Shown here: piece after piece, positions 1-10,374 of the stretch | How positions within the stretch are numbered: the first letter of the stretch is position 1 | Layout of the letters: each line of letters starts with the position of its first letter | Source of the DNA: Albidovulum inexpectatum | GTDB taxonomy: Bacteria; Pseudomonadota; Alphaproteobacteria; Rhodobacterales; Rhodobacteraceae | Direction of reading: 5' to 3' | DNA length: 64,000 nucleotides | NCBI RefSeq assembly: GCF_002927635.1 | Contig: NZ_PRDS01000009.1 | Location: 1 to 64,000 of the forward strand | Notes under the pieces: model-generated | Database searches by the model: none | Seen by the model: the letters and a program-made list of their open reading frames with translations, nothing else | What the model was told of the DNA's origin: nothing | Program-made: the position numbers and the translations under genes

Positions 1-36
1 CGCATCCCGCGACCCGCGCTTCTTTGCTGTCGGTGA

Positions 37-351
37 TTGTCCCATGGAACGCTCCTCCTTTCCCTGAATTGCACGGAAAGAAGATTAAGTGAACAACTAG
101 AGCGGTTCTGGCACCTGCGACGGCCCTACAGCATGGAGCGCCTGGATGACATCGTCGAAGCGTTACGCCATGTTGGACGGACAGTAAACGAACGGTTGTT
201 GGAGGCAGTCCTGTACGAGCTGCGGCGAGGCATTTCTCGGGGAGCTGACTCATTCAATGACGGGGAGAGATTACGCGAATTCCATCTCTACGGCCCGCTG
301 CGCGGGACCTATGCCGGCGAAGTCCTGGACCGGATGCGCCAACACAGCTGA
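37..351 (+). CDS. Hypothetical protein, doubtful gene
   Basis: I do not recognise this 104-residue reading frame. The long form needs a TTG start at 37; an internal ATG at 133 gives 72 residues, and neither start has a clear Shine-Dalgarno sequence. The predicted protein is charged and mostly helical, with no signal peptide or membrane segment. The first 25 codons use AT-rich codons (AGA, TTA, CTA) that are rare in the neighbouring genes, so the start may be non-coding or recently acquired DNA. It lies on the 3' side of tRNA-Arg, a common insertion place for integrative elements, but nothing else of such an element is visible here. Confidence 0.35.
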   Translation: MSHGTLLLSLNCTERRLSEQLERFWHLRRPYSMERLDDIVEALRHVGRTVNERLLEAVLYELRRGISRGADSFNDGERLREFHLYGPLRGTYAGEVLDRMRQHS

Positions 352-401
352 CGCCACTGCCCCACCCAGGTCCTTGCACTGCCCATACGCCGTCGGGGAA
401 G

Positions 402-478
<77 letters not shown>

Positions 479-560
479 TTCGCGCGGATGCTATAGGCGA
501 AAGCCGTGGCGCTCGCAAGCGCCCATCCGCGGATTCCGGCAATTTTGGTGCGCCTCCGGG

Positions 561-1781
561 TCAGGCAAATAGATCGTGACAAAGCTCCAGCCCCTCGACC
601 AGCGCATCGACCTCATCCCGCGTATTGTACAGACCGAATGATGCGCGCACGGTTGCGGTTACGCCGAAGAACTCCATCAACGGCATGGCGCAATGCGAGC
701 CCGCACGAACGGCGATTCCGCGCTTGTCCAGCACGGTCGAGACGTCATGCGCGTGGGCACCACCCTGCAACGTCATCGAGAAGATCGCGCCCTTGCCCGG
801 GGCCGTTCCCTGCAGGTTCAGCCAGTTGAGACCCGAAAGCCGCGCTTGCGCATAGGCGGCCAATTCGGCCTCATGCGCGGCGATATTCTCCATCCCCAGC
901 GCCATCAGATATTCCAGCGCCACGCCCAGCCCGATCTGCTGGACGATCCCGGGCGTGCCGGCCTCGAACTTCATCGGGGGATCATTGTATGTGACCACAT
1001 CGCGGCCCACTTCGCGGATCATGTCGCCACCGCCCAGGAAGGGGCGCATCTCTGCCATGCGTTCCTTGCGTATCCAGATCGCGCCCGAGCCCGAAGGACC
1101 ATACAGCTTGTGTCCGGTAATCGCGTAGAAGTCACAGCCGAGCTTTGCGACATTCACCGGCCGGTGCACCGCGGCCTGACTTCCATCCACCAGAACCGGA
1201 ACATCGCGCTCGCGCGCGGCCTTGCAGATCGAGGCCACGTCAACGACGGTACCCGTGACGTTAGACATATGCGTCACCGCCACCAGCCGCGTCCGTGGAC
1301 CGATGGCGTCGATCACCTTCTGAGGGTCCAGCGACCCGTCGGGCTCGGGCTCGACCCATTTCAGGACCACGCCCTGCCGTTCACGCAGGAAATGCCAGGG
1401 CACGATATTGGCATGGTGCTCCAGCACGGTCAGAACGATCTCGTCGCCCGCCTCAAGACGAGGTGCCGCCCAGGCATAGGAAACCAGGTTGATCCCCTCG
1501 GTGGACCCCGTCGTCATCACGATTTCCTCGGGGTCCGGCGCCCCCAGGAACCGCGCCACGATGCCACGAACGGATTCGTATCGCTCGGTCGCGACCGTCG
1601 AGAGGTAGTGCAGACCGCGATGCACGTTGGCGTATTCGTGCTCATAGACTTGTGTCATCGCATCGATCACCGCACGCGGCTTCTGGGCCGAAGCGCCATT
1701 GTCCAGATAGACCAGCGGGCGCCCGTTCACCTCTCGTGACAGGATCGGGAAATCGGCACGGATACGCGCGACATCATACAT
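561..1781 (-). CDS. sufS: Cysteine desulfurase SufS
   Basis: SufS is a PLP-dependent, fold-type I, group II cysteine desulfurase that takes sulfur from cysteine as a persulfide and passes it to the SufBCD scaffold. The 406-residue length matches the family. The PLP lysine lies in ITGHKLYGPSG and the persulfide cysteine in RAGSHCAMPLM near the C-terminus. The ATG at 1781 is preceded by GGAGGTTGATCC. It is the last gene of the suf operon, 3 bp after the second YIP1-like gene. The operon carries a second cysteine desulfurase just after iscR, so sulfur donation may be split between two enzymes. No SufE/SufU acceptor gene is seen in the window. Confidence 0.96.
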   Translation of the reverse strand: MYDVARIRADFPILSREVNGRPLVYLDNGASAQKPRAVIDAMTQVYEHEYANVHRGLHYLSTVATERYESVRGIVARFLGAPDPEEIVMTTGSTEGINLVSYAWAAPRLEAGDEIVLTVLEHHANIVPWHFLRERQGVVLKWVEPEPDGSLDPQKVIDAIGPRTRLVAVTHMSNVTGTVVDVASICKAARERDVPVLVDGSQAAVHRPVNVAKLGCDFYAITGHKLYGPSGSGAIWIRKERMAEMRPFLGGGDMIREVGRDVVTYNDPPMKFEAGTPGIVQQIGLGVALEYLMALGMENIAAHEAELAAYAQARLSGLNWLNLQGTAPGKGAIFSMTLQGGAHAHDVSTVLDKRGIAVRAGSHCAMPLMEFFGVTATVRASFGLYNTRDEVDALVEGLELCHDLFA

Positions 1782-1784
1782 GGA

Positions 1785-2378
1785 TCAACCTCCGGGCATC
1801 TGAGGCACAAGCCCCAGGGCCGAAAACACGATAGCGGCGGCGACCGCCATCAGAATGAAACCCGCAACAAGGCCCAGAAGAACCTTCATTGCATCGGCAA
1901 AGCCATGCAAGGCGGCGGTGAACTGGACCATCAGCCATACGAAGACCGCAAGCGCCGCAATTCCGACGGCCAGCCCGATGGGGGGTAGCAAAAGCAGCGC
2001 CACGGTCTGGACCAGCTGCGCAATGGTCAACACGAACTCGACCCAGGCGACCAGGATCAGCGCATCGGCAAAGCGTCCATTGCCACCGAAGATCCGCCCG
2101 CCCTGGGCGATGGCTGCCGAAACGATGGCAAGCGTCGCGAATTGCATCAACGCCGCTGTCAACGGGTTGGCCATCATCAGGAATGCCGGGCTCTGTCCCA
2201 ACCGGGGAAGAATCATCACCGCCAGATGGGTTTCAATAACCGACAGGATCGAAACCAGCCCAAGCGCGGCCCAGCGCGCATCGACTGGCAGATCCAGCGC
2301 CATGAGCCGTTGCGCAGCAAGCCGCGGTTCTCGGAAGGTCTGGACCAGAAGGTCCCGCAGAAAATCAGTCAGCCTCAT
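1785..2378 (-). CDS. YIP1-family membrane protein (second of a pair)
   Basis: A 197-residue integral membrane protein with about five hydrophobic segments. Its N-terminal motif (MRLTDFLRDLLVQTFREPR) and layout resemble bacterial YIP1-family proteins. The ATG at 2378 overlaps the stop of the preceding gene as ATGA, which argues for coupled translation and rules out longer forms that would overlap the neighbour. It sits between sufD and sufS. YIP1-like genes are often found at this place in rhodobacterial suf operons, but their function is unknown; a link to membrane delivery of iron or Fe-S intermediates would be speculation. Confidence 0.8.
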   Translation of the reverse strand: MRLTDFLRDLLVQTFREPRLAAQRLMALDLPVDARWAALGLVSILSVIETHLAVMILPRLGQSPAFLMMANPLTAALMQFATLAIVSAAIAQGGRIFGGNGRFADALILVAWVEFVLTIAQLVQTVALLLLPPIGLAVGIAALAVFVWLMVQFTAALHGFADAMKVLLGLVAGFILMAVAAAIVFSALGLVPQMPGG

Positions 2379-2860
2379 TCCCTGCCCCTTGCTGCAGCCG
2401 AAAGACCCGCCCACCAGAAGCAGGCAAACACGGCAAAGACCGCCAGCCCGACCAGCCCGGCCTGAAGCCCCGGACCCAGGAAGCCGCGCACCAGTCCATG
2501 CAGCAGGACCAGAGGCGAGACCGCCAGCAAGGCCCAAAACAAGGCCACGCGCGCCTCATAGCCCGCAATCCTTCGTCCGGCCAGACGCGCGGCAAGCCGC
2601 CCAAGCAACGCCAGCAGATAGAACACGGGCAACGCGGCCAGTGTCGCGAGAAACGCGGCGAACATCCTCTGCGTCAAGGGAATTTCGGGCTGAAGATGTG
2701 CGGCGCGGGCAAGCGCCGGCCATTGCGCCACATAGAAAATCAGCAACGCAAAGATCAGATAGGTCAGCGGCCGGGCCTCGTGCCGCTCGCCGCGCAAGAT
2801 ACGCGCGAACACGACACGAGGCCCGCGATAGGTCGCGACGATATCGTCCGTTACAGCCAT
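2375..2860 (-). CDS. YIP1-like membrane protein (first of a pair)
   Basis: A 161-residue protein with four clear hydrophobic stretches, starting with PLTYLIFALLIFYVAQW near residue 31. The N-terminus (MAVTDDIVATYRGPR) is cytosolic-looking and charged. The ATG overlaps the sufD stop as TGATG, and its own stop overlaps the next start as ATGA, so it is translationally coupled on both sides. It resembles its downstream neighbour in size and topology and may be an old duplicate. Its role is unknown; the evidence for a connection to Fe-S assembly is its fixed place in the operon. Confidence 0.75.
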   Translation of the reverse strand: MAVTDDIVATYRGPRVVFARILRGERHEARPLTYLIFALLIFYVAQWPALARAAHLQPEIPLTQRMFAAFLATLAALPVFYLLALLGRLAARLAGRRIAGYEARVALFWALLAVSPLVLLHGLVRGFLGPGLQAGLVGLAVFAVFACFWWAGLSAAARGRE

Positions 2861-4163
2861 CAGCCCTTCCGACGCTGCAACCAGGCTTCCAGCCGCTCGA
2901 CGATTTCCGCCGCAAGGCGCTCGTCATCGATCTCTTCGATCGCATCGGCCAAGAAGGACATGACCAGCATCGCGATCGCATCTTCCTTGGGCACCCCGCG
3001 CGAACGCAGGTAGAAAAGCGCCGTCTCGTCGATCGCCCCGGTGGTCGAGCCGTGCGAACATTTCACGTCATCGGCATAGATCTCCAGCTCGGGCTTGGCC
3101 AGGAACTGGCTGTCGCCGTCCAGCAGCAGCGACTGGCTGATCTGATAGCCGTCGGTCTTCTGCGCGCCGGGACGCACCAGGATCTTGCCCTGGAACACGC
3201 CGACCGCGCCGTTCTTCAGAACCTTCTTGAAGACCTGGCGGCTTTCGCACCGCTCGGCGCCATGGGTGACAAAGACCGTGTCGTCCTGGTGGAACGGTCC
3301 CGTCTTGCCATCGCCCAGGGCCGCGCCTGCGACATGAGCCACGGCATCGTCGCCGGCAATCTCGATCACACATTCATTGCGCGTCAGCTGACCGTTGAAT
3401 GTCAGCGTGAAGCTCTTGAAAGACGCGCCTTCAGCCACGCGCGCAAAGACATGCGTGATCGCGCGGCGTTCGTGGTCGCGCCCCTGAACCCGCACATGGT
3501 GAAAGCGCCCGCCCGAGGCGACATCAACCTCCATCACCGAATTGAGCCGCGCCGCCGCGGGACCGGTCTCGATCAGGGTAAACTCGGCGCCCTCTTCGAC
3601 GCGGATGCAGTGATGCAGGACGGCGTCAGAAACGTCGGATTCGTGGCGATAGATCACATGCACGGGGCGATCGACCTTGCCGGTCACGCGGATCAGGATA
3701 CCGTCGCGCGCCGCGGCTGTGTTCAACGCGGCGAAGGGCCGCGCGACAGGGGATTGTCCACGCGATTCGAGCACACCGTAAAGCGATTTCGCCCAGTGAA
3801 TATCGGCCTCGTCCGCTTCGGCCAGTCGCTGGATCTCGACCCCCGCAAGCGCGGGATCATCCGATTCAGCGCTTGAGAACACGCCATCGACGAAAACGAT
3901 ACGCAGCGCACCGATTGCGCCGAACAGCTCGGGCTCGTCGTCCGTGAACACGGCCGCACCGGGCACATCCACCGCGTTCAGTGCCGCCGGATCGGTGAAA
4001 CGCCAATATTCATCGCGCCGCGTGGGCAACCCCATCTCGCGCAGACGCGCCAGTGCGTCCCGACGGGCTGCGGCGGTAAAGCCACCCTCGGGCAGGTCCA
4101 GCGCCGCTATGCGGGCCTCGGTCATCTCGGCGCGCGTGTCATCCTTGCGAACCGGCGAGGCCA

Positions 4164-4164
<1 letters not shown>
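2860..4164 (-). CDS. sufD: Fe-S cluster assembly protein SufD
   Basis: SufD is a non-catalytic partner of SufB in the SufBC2D scaffold that builds Fe-S clusters in the cytosol. The 434-residue protein has the SufBD beta-helix core and a C-terminal segment with the family features CSHGSTTGAIDETALFYLRS and a helical tail. I chose the ATG at 4164 because AAGGAGG lies about 7 nt upstream; a GTG one codon further up is also open. Start and stop both overlap their neighbours (TGATG), so sufC, sufD and the YIP1-like gene are tightly coupled. Confidence 0.95.
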
Positions 4165-4919
<755 letters not shown>

Positions 4920-5010
4920 GTTCATTCCTTTCAAATGCCGACAGCGGCCAGCGGGCCAGTCATGGCCCGGGCCGCAGGGATAGCTGCAGAAACAGGTTTG
5001 GCGGGCGCCG

Positions 5011-5526
5011 TCAGCCCGTTGGCGTCAAGCGGAAGTCCCGGCCTTTCTCGGCCAGGCTTGCGGCATAGTCTGCCGGGAAGAATTGGGCCCAAAGATCCGG
5101 CGCGTTCGCGGCAATCGCGACCTCGCCGTAATACATCGCCAGGCATCCCAGGGCGAGCGCCAGGGCGCGACCCTTGGTCATCAGCCCGAAGGCCACGATC
5201 ATCAGAACCGAGATCACGAACGCGATCAGCACGACGCCGCGATCTTCCAGCGTATAGACCGCGGGCGGCAAATCCTCGATCTGCGTCAGGCCGAAATAGC
5301 CCAGCCGAGCCGCCAGCATGGCAATCATTCCGCAAAGAAAGGCGAAGGGCACCGCCAGCCTGGCCCGAAGCCCGACCTTCTTGCGTGCGGCTTTCTGCCG
5401 CTGCATCAGCCTCTTCTGCGCGTCCCTGGACAGAACATCCGACGGTTCCAGTTGCCGCCCGGACTGAATGCGCGCCAGCCTCTCGGCAAAGTCGGTGCGC
5501 TGCCGGCCGCTCATCGTCATGGACAT
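5011..5526 (-). CDS. Uncharacterised membrane protein in the suf operon
   Basis: I do not recognise this 171-residue protein. It has a charged N-terminal third rich in Arg, Lys and Gln (about residues 1-55) and then three hydrophobic segments (LAVPFAFLCGMIAMLAARLG, VVLIAFVISVLMIVAFGLM and ALALALGCLAMYYG). The start at 5526 follows GGGGGTGG closely; an ATG at 5520 is also possible. An overlapping frame beginning with an ATGA overlap at 5671 could encode a short peptide in the 141-bp gap upstream, but I cannot support it. The position between the YbjQ-like gene and sufC suggests co-expression with Fe-S assembly. Confidence 0.7.
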   Translation of the reverse strand: MSMTMSGRQRTDFAERLARIQSGRQLEPSDVLSRDAQKRLMQRQKAARKKVGLRARLAVPFAFLCGMIAMLAARLGYFGLTQIEDLPPAVYTLEDRGVVLIAFVISVLMIVAFGLMTKGRALALALGCLAMYYGEVAIAANAPDLWAQFFPADYAASLAEKGRDFRLTPTG

Positions 5527-5667
5527 CTGCCACCCCCGTGCAAGTCGTAACCCGCAGACAGGATGGCGTTGCATTGCGGCGGAATTTTGAAGCCATCGCG
5601 GCGATTTCCGCGCGGGTCACTACCGGGCCCGTGCGCATCTGTCCGCGAATGTCCTGCAACATCGCCG

Positions 5668-5979
5668 TCATTCCACCACCACCGCCGTGCCCGAGGCCGA
5701 AACCATCAGCATGTTGTTGATGACCTCGTAGTCCAGATCCACGCCCACGACGGCATTCGCGCCCATTTCGGCGGCGCGCTCTTCCATTTCGGCCAATGCC
5801 GTGCGACGGGCCTTGCCCAGCTCGCGTTCATAGGCGGCCGAACGGCCACCCACAATGTCGCGCACCTGGGCAAAGAGGTCACGGAAGATGTTCGCGCCCA
5901 GAATGGCCTCGCCGGTCACGATCCCCTTGTAGGCGGTGATCCGGCGCCCTTCGATCGAAGGCGTCGTGGTCGTGATCAT
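5668..5979 (-). CDS. YbjQ/UPF0145-like 'heavy-metal-binding' domain protein
   Basis: A 103-residue protein with the conserved features of the YbjQ (UPF0145) family: an N-terminal [13 protein letters not shown], the central [18 protein letters not shown] and the C-terminal [12 protein letters not shown]. The family forms a small alpha/beta oligomer of unknown function; despite its domain name there is no cysteine-rich metal site in this sequence. Its ATG overlaps the sufB stop as ATGA, so it is co-translated with sufB. The tight coupling hints at a role in Fe-S assembly or metal handling, which remains an inference. Confidence 0.85.
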   Translation of the reverse strand: MITTTTPSIEGRRITAYKGIVTGEAILGANIFRDLFAQVRDIVGGRSAAYERELGKARRTALAEMEERAAEMGANAVVGVDLDYEVINNMLMVSASGTAVVVE

Positions 5980-7508
5980 CCCACCGATCCTTCCAGCGAA
6001 ATCGCCACCAGGCTTTGCGCTTCCATCGCGAACTCCATCGGCAGCGCCTGCAGGACCTCGCGGCAGAAGCCGTTCACGACCAGCGCGACGGCCTCTTCCT
6101 CGCCCATCCCGCGCGAGCGGCAGTAGAACAGCTGGTCCTCGTCCACCTTCGACGTGGTCGCTTCGTGCTCGACACGCGAGGAATTGTTCTTGACCTCGAT
6201 ATAGGGGACCGTATGCGCCCCGCACTTGTCGCCGATCAGCAGGCTGTCGCACTGGGTATAGTTGCGGCTGCCCGTGGCCTTGGGGTGAATGGACACCAGC
6301 CCCCGATAGGTGTTCTGCGCATGGCCCGCGCTGATCCCCTTGGACACGATCCGCGAGCGGGTGTTCTTGCCCAGATGGATCATCTTGGTGCCCGTATCGG
6401 CCTGCTGCCAGTTGTTGGTGATCGCGATCGAATAGAATTCGCCGATCGAATCGTCGCCACGCAGGATGCAGCTGGGATATTTCCAGGTGATCGCCGATCC
6501 GGTCTCGACCTGGGTCCACATCACCTTGGACCGCGGCCCGCGGCAATCGGCACGCTTGGTGACGAAGTTGTAGATGCCGCCCTTGCCTTCCTCGTCGCCG
6601 GGGAACCAGTTCTGGACGGTGGAATACTTCACCTCGGCATCGTCCAGGACGACGATCTCGACCACGGCCGCGTGCAGCTGATGCGTGTCGCGCTTGGGCG
6701 CGGTGCAGCCTTCCAGATAGCTGACATAGGCGCCCTTGTCGGCGATGATCAGCGTGCGTTCGAACTGGCCGGTATTTTCCGCGTTGATGCGGAAATAGGT
6801 GGACAGCTCCATCGGGCAGCGCACCCCTTCCGGCACATAGACAAAGGACCCATCCGAGAAGACCGCCGAATTGAGCGTGGCAAAGAAGTTGTCCGAAGGC
6901 GGCACGACACTGCCCAGGTATTTCCGGACCAGATCCGGATAGTCCCGGATCGCCTCGGAGATCGAGCAGAAGATCACGCCTGCCTTCTTCAGCTCCTCCT
7001 TGAAGGTGGTGCCGACGCTGACTGAATCGAACACGGCATCGACGGCCACCTTGCGCCCGTCGGCCGGGGCGCTCTCGGACCCTTCGACGCCGGCCAGGAT
7101 CATCTGCTCGCGCAGGGGAATGCCCAGCTTTTCATAGGTCTCAAGCAGCTTCGGATCGACCTCGTCCAGCGATTTCGGCCGCTTGGTCAGGCTCTTGGGC
7201 TTGGCATAATAGTACTGCGACTGGTAGTCGATCGGCGGGTATTTCAGCATCGCCCAATGCGGCTCTTCCATCTGCAGCCACCGGCGATATGCGGCCAGCC
7301 GCCATTCCGTCATCCAGTCCGGTTCGCCGTTCTTCTCGGAAATCAGGCGCACGATGTCCTCGTTCAGGCCCATCGGCGCGTATTCCGTCTCGATGTCGGT
7401 TTCCCAACCGTGCTTGTAGGCCCCCATGTTCCTGACGGTCTCGACCGTCTCGCGATCGACGCCCTCGCGAACCTCGAGCTCTTCACCTGTGTCCATGATC
7501 TCAGCCAT
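5976..7508 (-). CDS. sufB: Fe-S cluster assembly scaffold SufB
   Basis: SufB carries the site on which the nascent cluster is built in SufBC2D. The 510-residue protein shows the family block [19 protein letters not shown], with the conserved cysteine, and the C-terminal [18 protein letters not shown] chose the ATG at 7508 ([10 protein letters not shown]) because AAAGGA lies 9 nt upstream; the longer frame upstream runs into the desulfurase gene. It follows that gene by 32 bp and overlaps the YbjQ-like gene by 4 bp. Confidence 0.97.
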   Translation of the reverse strand: MAEIMDTGEELEVREGVDRETVETVRNMGAYKHGWETDIETEYAPMGLNEDIVRLISEKNGEPDWMTEWRLAAYRRWLQMEEPHWAMLKYPPIDYQSQYYYAKPKSLTKRPKSLDEVDPKLLETYEKLGIPLREQMILAGVEGSESAPADGRKVAVDAVFDSVSVGTTFKEELKKAGVIFCSISEAIRDYPDLVRKYLGSVVPPSDNFFATLNSAVFSDGSFVYVPEGVRCPMELSTYFRINAENTGQFERTLIIADKGAYVSYLEGCTAPKRDTHQLHAAVVEIVVLDDAEVKYSTVQNWFPGDEEGKGGIYNFVTKRADCRGPRSKVMWTQVETGSAITWKYPSCILRGDDSIGEFYSIAITNNWQQADTGTKMIHLGKNTRSRIVSKGISAGHAQNTYRGLVSIHPKATGSRNYTQCDSLLIGDKCGAHTVPYIEVKNNSSRVEHEATTSKVDEDQLFYCRSRGMGEEEAVALVVNGFCREVLQALPMEFAMEAQSLVAISLEGSVG

Positions 7509-7540
7509 CTTCGTTTCGTCCTTTCCTTGCCGGGCCGCCA

Positions 7541-8614
7541 TCAGGCCGCCCGCGAACGCTGGCGCGTACGCGCGGCGGTCCACGCCGCCACCAGGCGTTC
7601 GATTTCCGATTCCGTGGTCGCAGGCCCCAGCGATACGCGGATCGCCGACCCGGCCTGAATTTCGTCAAATCCCATCGCCAGCAACACGCGGCTGACACGC
7701 ACCTTGCCCGAGGAACAGGCCGAACCCGCCGAGACGGCGATTCCGGCCAGATCCATCTGCATCACCTGTGTCTCGCCCTTCCATCCCGGCGTCAGCAGAC
7801 ACGACGTATTGGCAACGCGCGGGCTGTCGCGGCCGACCACGATCGTCTCGGGTGAGGCATCGAGAATCCGGGCCTCCATTGCATCCCGCAATTGGCGAAC
7901 GCGGTCCCAAACGCCCGCTTCCTGGTCCGACAAGGCCGCGCGCGCGGCCGCACCGAAACCGGCGATCCCGATGACGTTCTCGGTTCCCGAACGGCGCCCC
8001 ATCTCCTGCCCTCCACCCGGACGCAGGGTCTCGATATCGACGCCCTCGCGCAGGATCAGGGCGCCGACGCCCTTGGGCCCGCCGATCTTGTGCGCCGAGA
8101 GAATCGCGAAATCGGCCCCTGTCCAGGCAAAGGCGAAGGGTTCACGCCCAACGGCCTGCACGACGTCCACAAACAGCCGCCCGCCGGCCAGATCGTCCAG
8201 CCGAAAGATCCCGTCTTCTCCGCGCTCGGGAGGTTGCGTGACAATGCCCGTTTCGCTGTTGACTACGCCAAGTGCCAGAACCGCCGCGCCATCGCCCGCA
8301 TCGCCTTCGCGTTGATGGGCCACCACGCAATCATGCGCCGTCGGCTGCACCCGCACCGCGACACCGGCGGGCAATCCCGCCAGCACCGCTGCGGCCTCGG
8401 TCGCACCCGAGGTGAACACGATCTCCTTGGGCGAACATCCGACCAGGGCGGCCACGTCCTCGCGCGCGCGCTCGATCAGCGCCTTGGCCGCGCGGCCCTC
8501 GGCATGGACCGAGGACGGATTGCCCACGACATCCATCGCAGCGATCATCGCATCGCGCGCCTCGGGCCGCAGCGGCGCGGTCGCGTTCCAGTCCAGATAG
8601 ATCCGTTCCTTCAT
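7541..8614 (-). CDS. Cysteine desulfurase, NifS/IscS type
   Basis: A PLP-dependent cysteine desulfurase of group I (NifS/IscS-like), 357 residues. It has the start [14 protein letters not shown], the PLP lysine in [12 protein letters not shown] and the persulfide cysteine in [11 protein letters not shown], which sits on the flexible loop typical of group I. Its ATG overlaps the regulator stop as ATGA. It is the first structural gene of the operon. It could supply sulfur to SufBCD or to other acceptors such as tRNA thiolation; the distinction from SufS cannot be made from sequence. No iscU or iscA is nearby. Confidence 0.93.
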   Translation of the reverse strand: MKERIYLDWNATAPLRPEARDAMIAAMDVVGNPSSVHAEGRAAKALIERAREDVAALVGCSPKEIVFTSGATEAAAVLAGLPAGVAVRVQPTAHDCVVAHQREGDAGDGAAVLALGVVNSETGIVTQPPERGEDGIFRLDDLAGGRLFVDVVQAVGREPFAFAWTGADFAILSAHKIGGPKGVGALILREGVDIETLRPGGGQEMGRRSGTENVIGIAGFGAAARAALSDQEAGVWDRVRQLRDAMEARILDASPETIVVGRDSPRVANTSCLLTPGWKGETQVMQMDLAGIAVSAGSACSSGKVRVSRVLLAMGFDEIQAGSAIRVSLGPATTESEIERLVAAWTAARTRQRSRAA

Positions 8615-9069
8615 TCGTCCACCATCTGGAACAGGGCCGGCACGGCCGGACAGGGCTTCAGTCGATTTTCCACGACATCGGCCAGCGTGGTCTGATGCAG
8701 GAAGACATAGACATGGGCGGAAAAGCCCTCCCACAACCTGTTGGTCAGCGACTGGGCCTTCGTGCCGGACTTCGCGCCGCTTGCCGCAGCCCCCGCACGC
8801 ATGGCGCTGACGGTTTCGTCCACGGCCTGCAAGACCTCGCTGACGCGAATCTCGGATGGGTCGCGCGCCAGCCGATAGCCACCGCCCGGTCCGCGGACCG
8901 ATTCGACCAGACCCGCGCGCCGAAGCTTGACGAATAGCTGTTCCAGGTAGGGCAGAGAGATATCCTGGCGTTCCGATATGTCGGCCAACGAGGTCAGGCC
9001 ACCATCGCCCACCGTGGCAAGATCGGCCAGCGCCACCATCGCGTATCGTCCCTTGGTCGAAAGCTTCAT
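8611..9069 (-). CDS. iscR: Rrf2-family regulator, IscR-type with a single cysteine
   Basis: A 152-residue Rrf2-family transcription factor with an N-terminal winged helix-turn-helix (MKLSTKGRYAMVALADLA, then ISLPYLEQLFVKLRRAGLV and the wing VRGPGGGYRLAR). It heads the suf operon and is its likely repressor, sensing cellular Fe-S status. The region where classical IscR has three cluster-binding cysteines (about residues 90-108) has none; the only cysteine is C140 in RLKPCPAV. A one-cysteine IscR that still binds an Fe-S cluster is known from Rhodobacter sphaeroides. The gene is read from the promoter at 9202-9237. Confidence 0.9.
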   Translation of the reverse strand: MKLSTKGRYAMVALADLATVGDGGLTSLADISERQDISLPYLEQLFVKLRRAGLVESVRGPGGGYRLARDPSEIRVSEVLQAVDETVSAMRAGAAASGAKSGTKAQSLTNRLWEGFSAHVYVFLHQTTLADVVENRLKPCPAVPALFQMVDE

Positions 9070-9201
9070 CTGTCGGGCCGCCCTGAAACCGGTTCTCTTG
9101 CACCTGTCATCGAATCCGGCGCGCGACACGCCAAACACATTGACGCAAGGCGGAAGGGTGCTTAACTCCACTCCACACCACGGTCGGTCACGGCCGGAAT
9201 T

Positions 9202-9237
9202 TAGAACTGTTCTAGGGTGTCCGAGCAAATCAGTCAA
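9202..9237 (-). promoter_or_regulatory. iscR-suf promoter with a palindromic operator over the -10
   Basis: On the minus strand TTGACT (9237-9232) and TAGAAC (9214-9209) are spaced by exactly 17 bp, a good sigma-70 promoter. The -10 is one arm of the perfect palindrome TAGAACAGTTCTA (9202-9214). A repressor bound there would block the -10, which fits auto-repression by the IscR-type protein. The assignment to IscR is an inference from position; the promoter is 132 bp upstream of the iscR ATG. Confidence 0.7.
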
Positions 9238-9291
9238 GAATGCACCCCGCATTTCTTGCCGCCCGGCCCCATCAAAGAGAGAATACAGGCG

Positions 9292-9951
9292 ATGCCCGAA
9301 GTGATTTTCGCAGGTCCCGAGGGGCGGCTGGAAGGCCGATATCACCCTCAGAAGAATCCCGACGCGCCGATCGCGATCATCCTTCACCCGCATCCGCAAT
9401 TCGGCGGCACGATGAACAACCGCGTGGTGTACCGTCTGCACTACGCGTTCCACGAGATCGGATTCACCGTACTGCGGTTCAATTTCCGTGGCGTCGGCCG
9501 CAGCCAGGGCGAATACGACCAGGGCGTGGGCGAACTTTCCGACGCCGCGGCCGCGCTGGATTACCTGCAGTCGATGAACCCCAATTCAAAGCATTGCTGG
9601 GTCGCAGGTTTTTCCTTCGGGGCATGGATCGGGATGCAGCTGCTGATGCGCCGGCCCGAGATCACGGGCTTTGTCTCGGTCGCTCCGCCGGCAAACATGT
9701 ATGACTTCTCGTTCCTTGCGCCCTGCCCTGCTTCCGGGCTGATCATCAACGGCACGGCCGATCGCGTGGCTCCCCCCAAGGATATCCATGCCCTGGTGGC
9801 CAAGCTGCGCGAGCAGAAGGGCATCACGATCACGCATGAGGAAATCGAGGGCGCCGATCACTTCTTCAAGGACGAAGAGGCGCACATGAACCCGATGATC
9901 CGCACGGTGCAGGAATATGTCGCGCGCCGTTTGACCGAGGGTACGCGCTGA
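9292..9951 (+). CDS. Alpha/beta hydrolase
   Basis: A 219-residue alpha/beta-hydrolase of the small dienelactone-hydrolase-like type. The nucleophile elbow is GFSFGAW (Ser), the oxyanion region is ILHPHPQFGGTMNN with RFNFRGVGRSQGEY, and the likely catalytic His is in EGADHFFKD. It has no signal peptide and so is cytosolic. The start at 9292 (MPEVIFAGPEG) fits the family N-terminus. The substrate cannot be told; close relatives in alphaproteobacteria are conserved but uncharacterised. It diverges from iscR and is followed after 1 bp by a small gene. Confidence 0.88.
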   Translation: MPEVIFAGPEGRLEGRYHPQKNPDAPIAIILHPHPQFGGTMNNRVVYRLHYAFHEIGFTVLRFNFRGVGRSQGEYDQGVGELSDAAAALDYLQSMNPNSKHCWVAGFSFGAWIGMQLLMRRPEITGFVSVAPPANMYDFSFLAPCPASGLIINGTADRVAPPKDIHALVAKLREQKGITITHEEIEGADHFFKDEEAHMNPMIRTVQEYVARRLTEGTR

Positions 9952-9952
9952 C

Positions 9953-10228
9953 ATGCCAACGACCGAGGAACTAGGCATCAGGCTGGCCGAGGAGGTTCTG
10001 AAGGCCGTCGAGGAGACCGGTGACGAGGCCCTGATCGCCGAGGTCAACCGCATCGTCGAATCCCAGTCATCTGCCTTGCAAGAGGCCTATATGGCGGCGG
10101 TCCGCGCCCAGCGTGCTGCCGCGGCCGCCCATCGCCATGTCGAAGCGCGTCTGAAAAAGGCGCGTCTTGCAAAGGCAAGCAATGAACCGGATCCGACGCC
10201 CGGCCAGGAAAATGCACCCCAATCGTGA
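9953..10228 (+). CDS. Small conserved-looking protein downstream of the hydrolase
   Basis: A 91-residue acidic N-terminus/basic C-terminus protein, almost entirely helical with alanine-rich heptads (about residues 40-75), suggesting a short coiled coil. No cysteines, no signal peptide and no membrane segment. The ATG follows the hydrolase TGA by one base, so the two are co-transcribed and probably co-translated. I do not recognise a family and cannot assign a function. Confidence 0.7.
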   Translation: MPTTEELGIRLAEEVLKAVEETGDEALIAEVNRIVESQSSALQEAYMAAVRAQRAAAAAHRHVEARLKKARLAKASNEPDPTPGQENAPQS

Positions 10229-10374
10229 TGCGGACGGGCGCGGACGGGCTGCGCCGTGGCGGATTTCCTGACGAACCGCCGACGGGATCGCAGTATACCA
10301 CCGCATACCATCTTTCCCTCGGCCCCGGTTTGGGCTATTAGACGCGCGGAACGTCAATCCCAGCGGAGAGGATC

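Noticed and set aside
1855-3876. Long plus-strand open frame (673 codons) across the suf genes
   Set aside because: It is antisense to sufD and the YIP1-like genes, which have clear families and start signals. Its protein is Arg/Pro/Ser-rich and non-family, as expected from high-GC shadow frames.
4931-5671. Frame of 246 codons starting with an ATGA overlap after the YbjQ-like gene
   Set aside because: The overlap start is attractive, but most of the frame shadows the membrane protein at 5011-5526, which has clear hydrophobic segments. A short peptide from its first part cannot be excluded.
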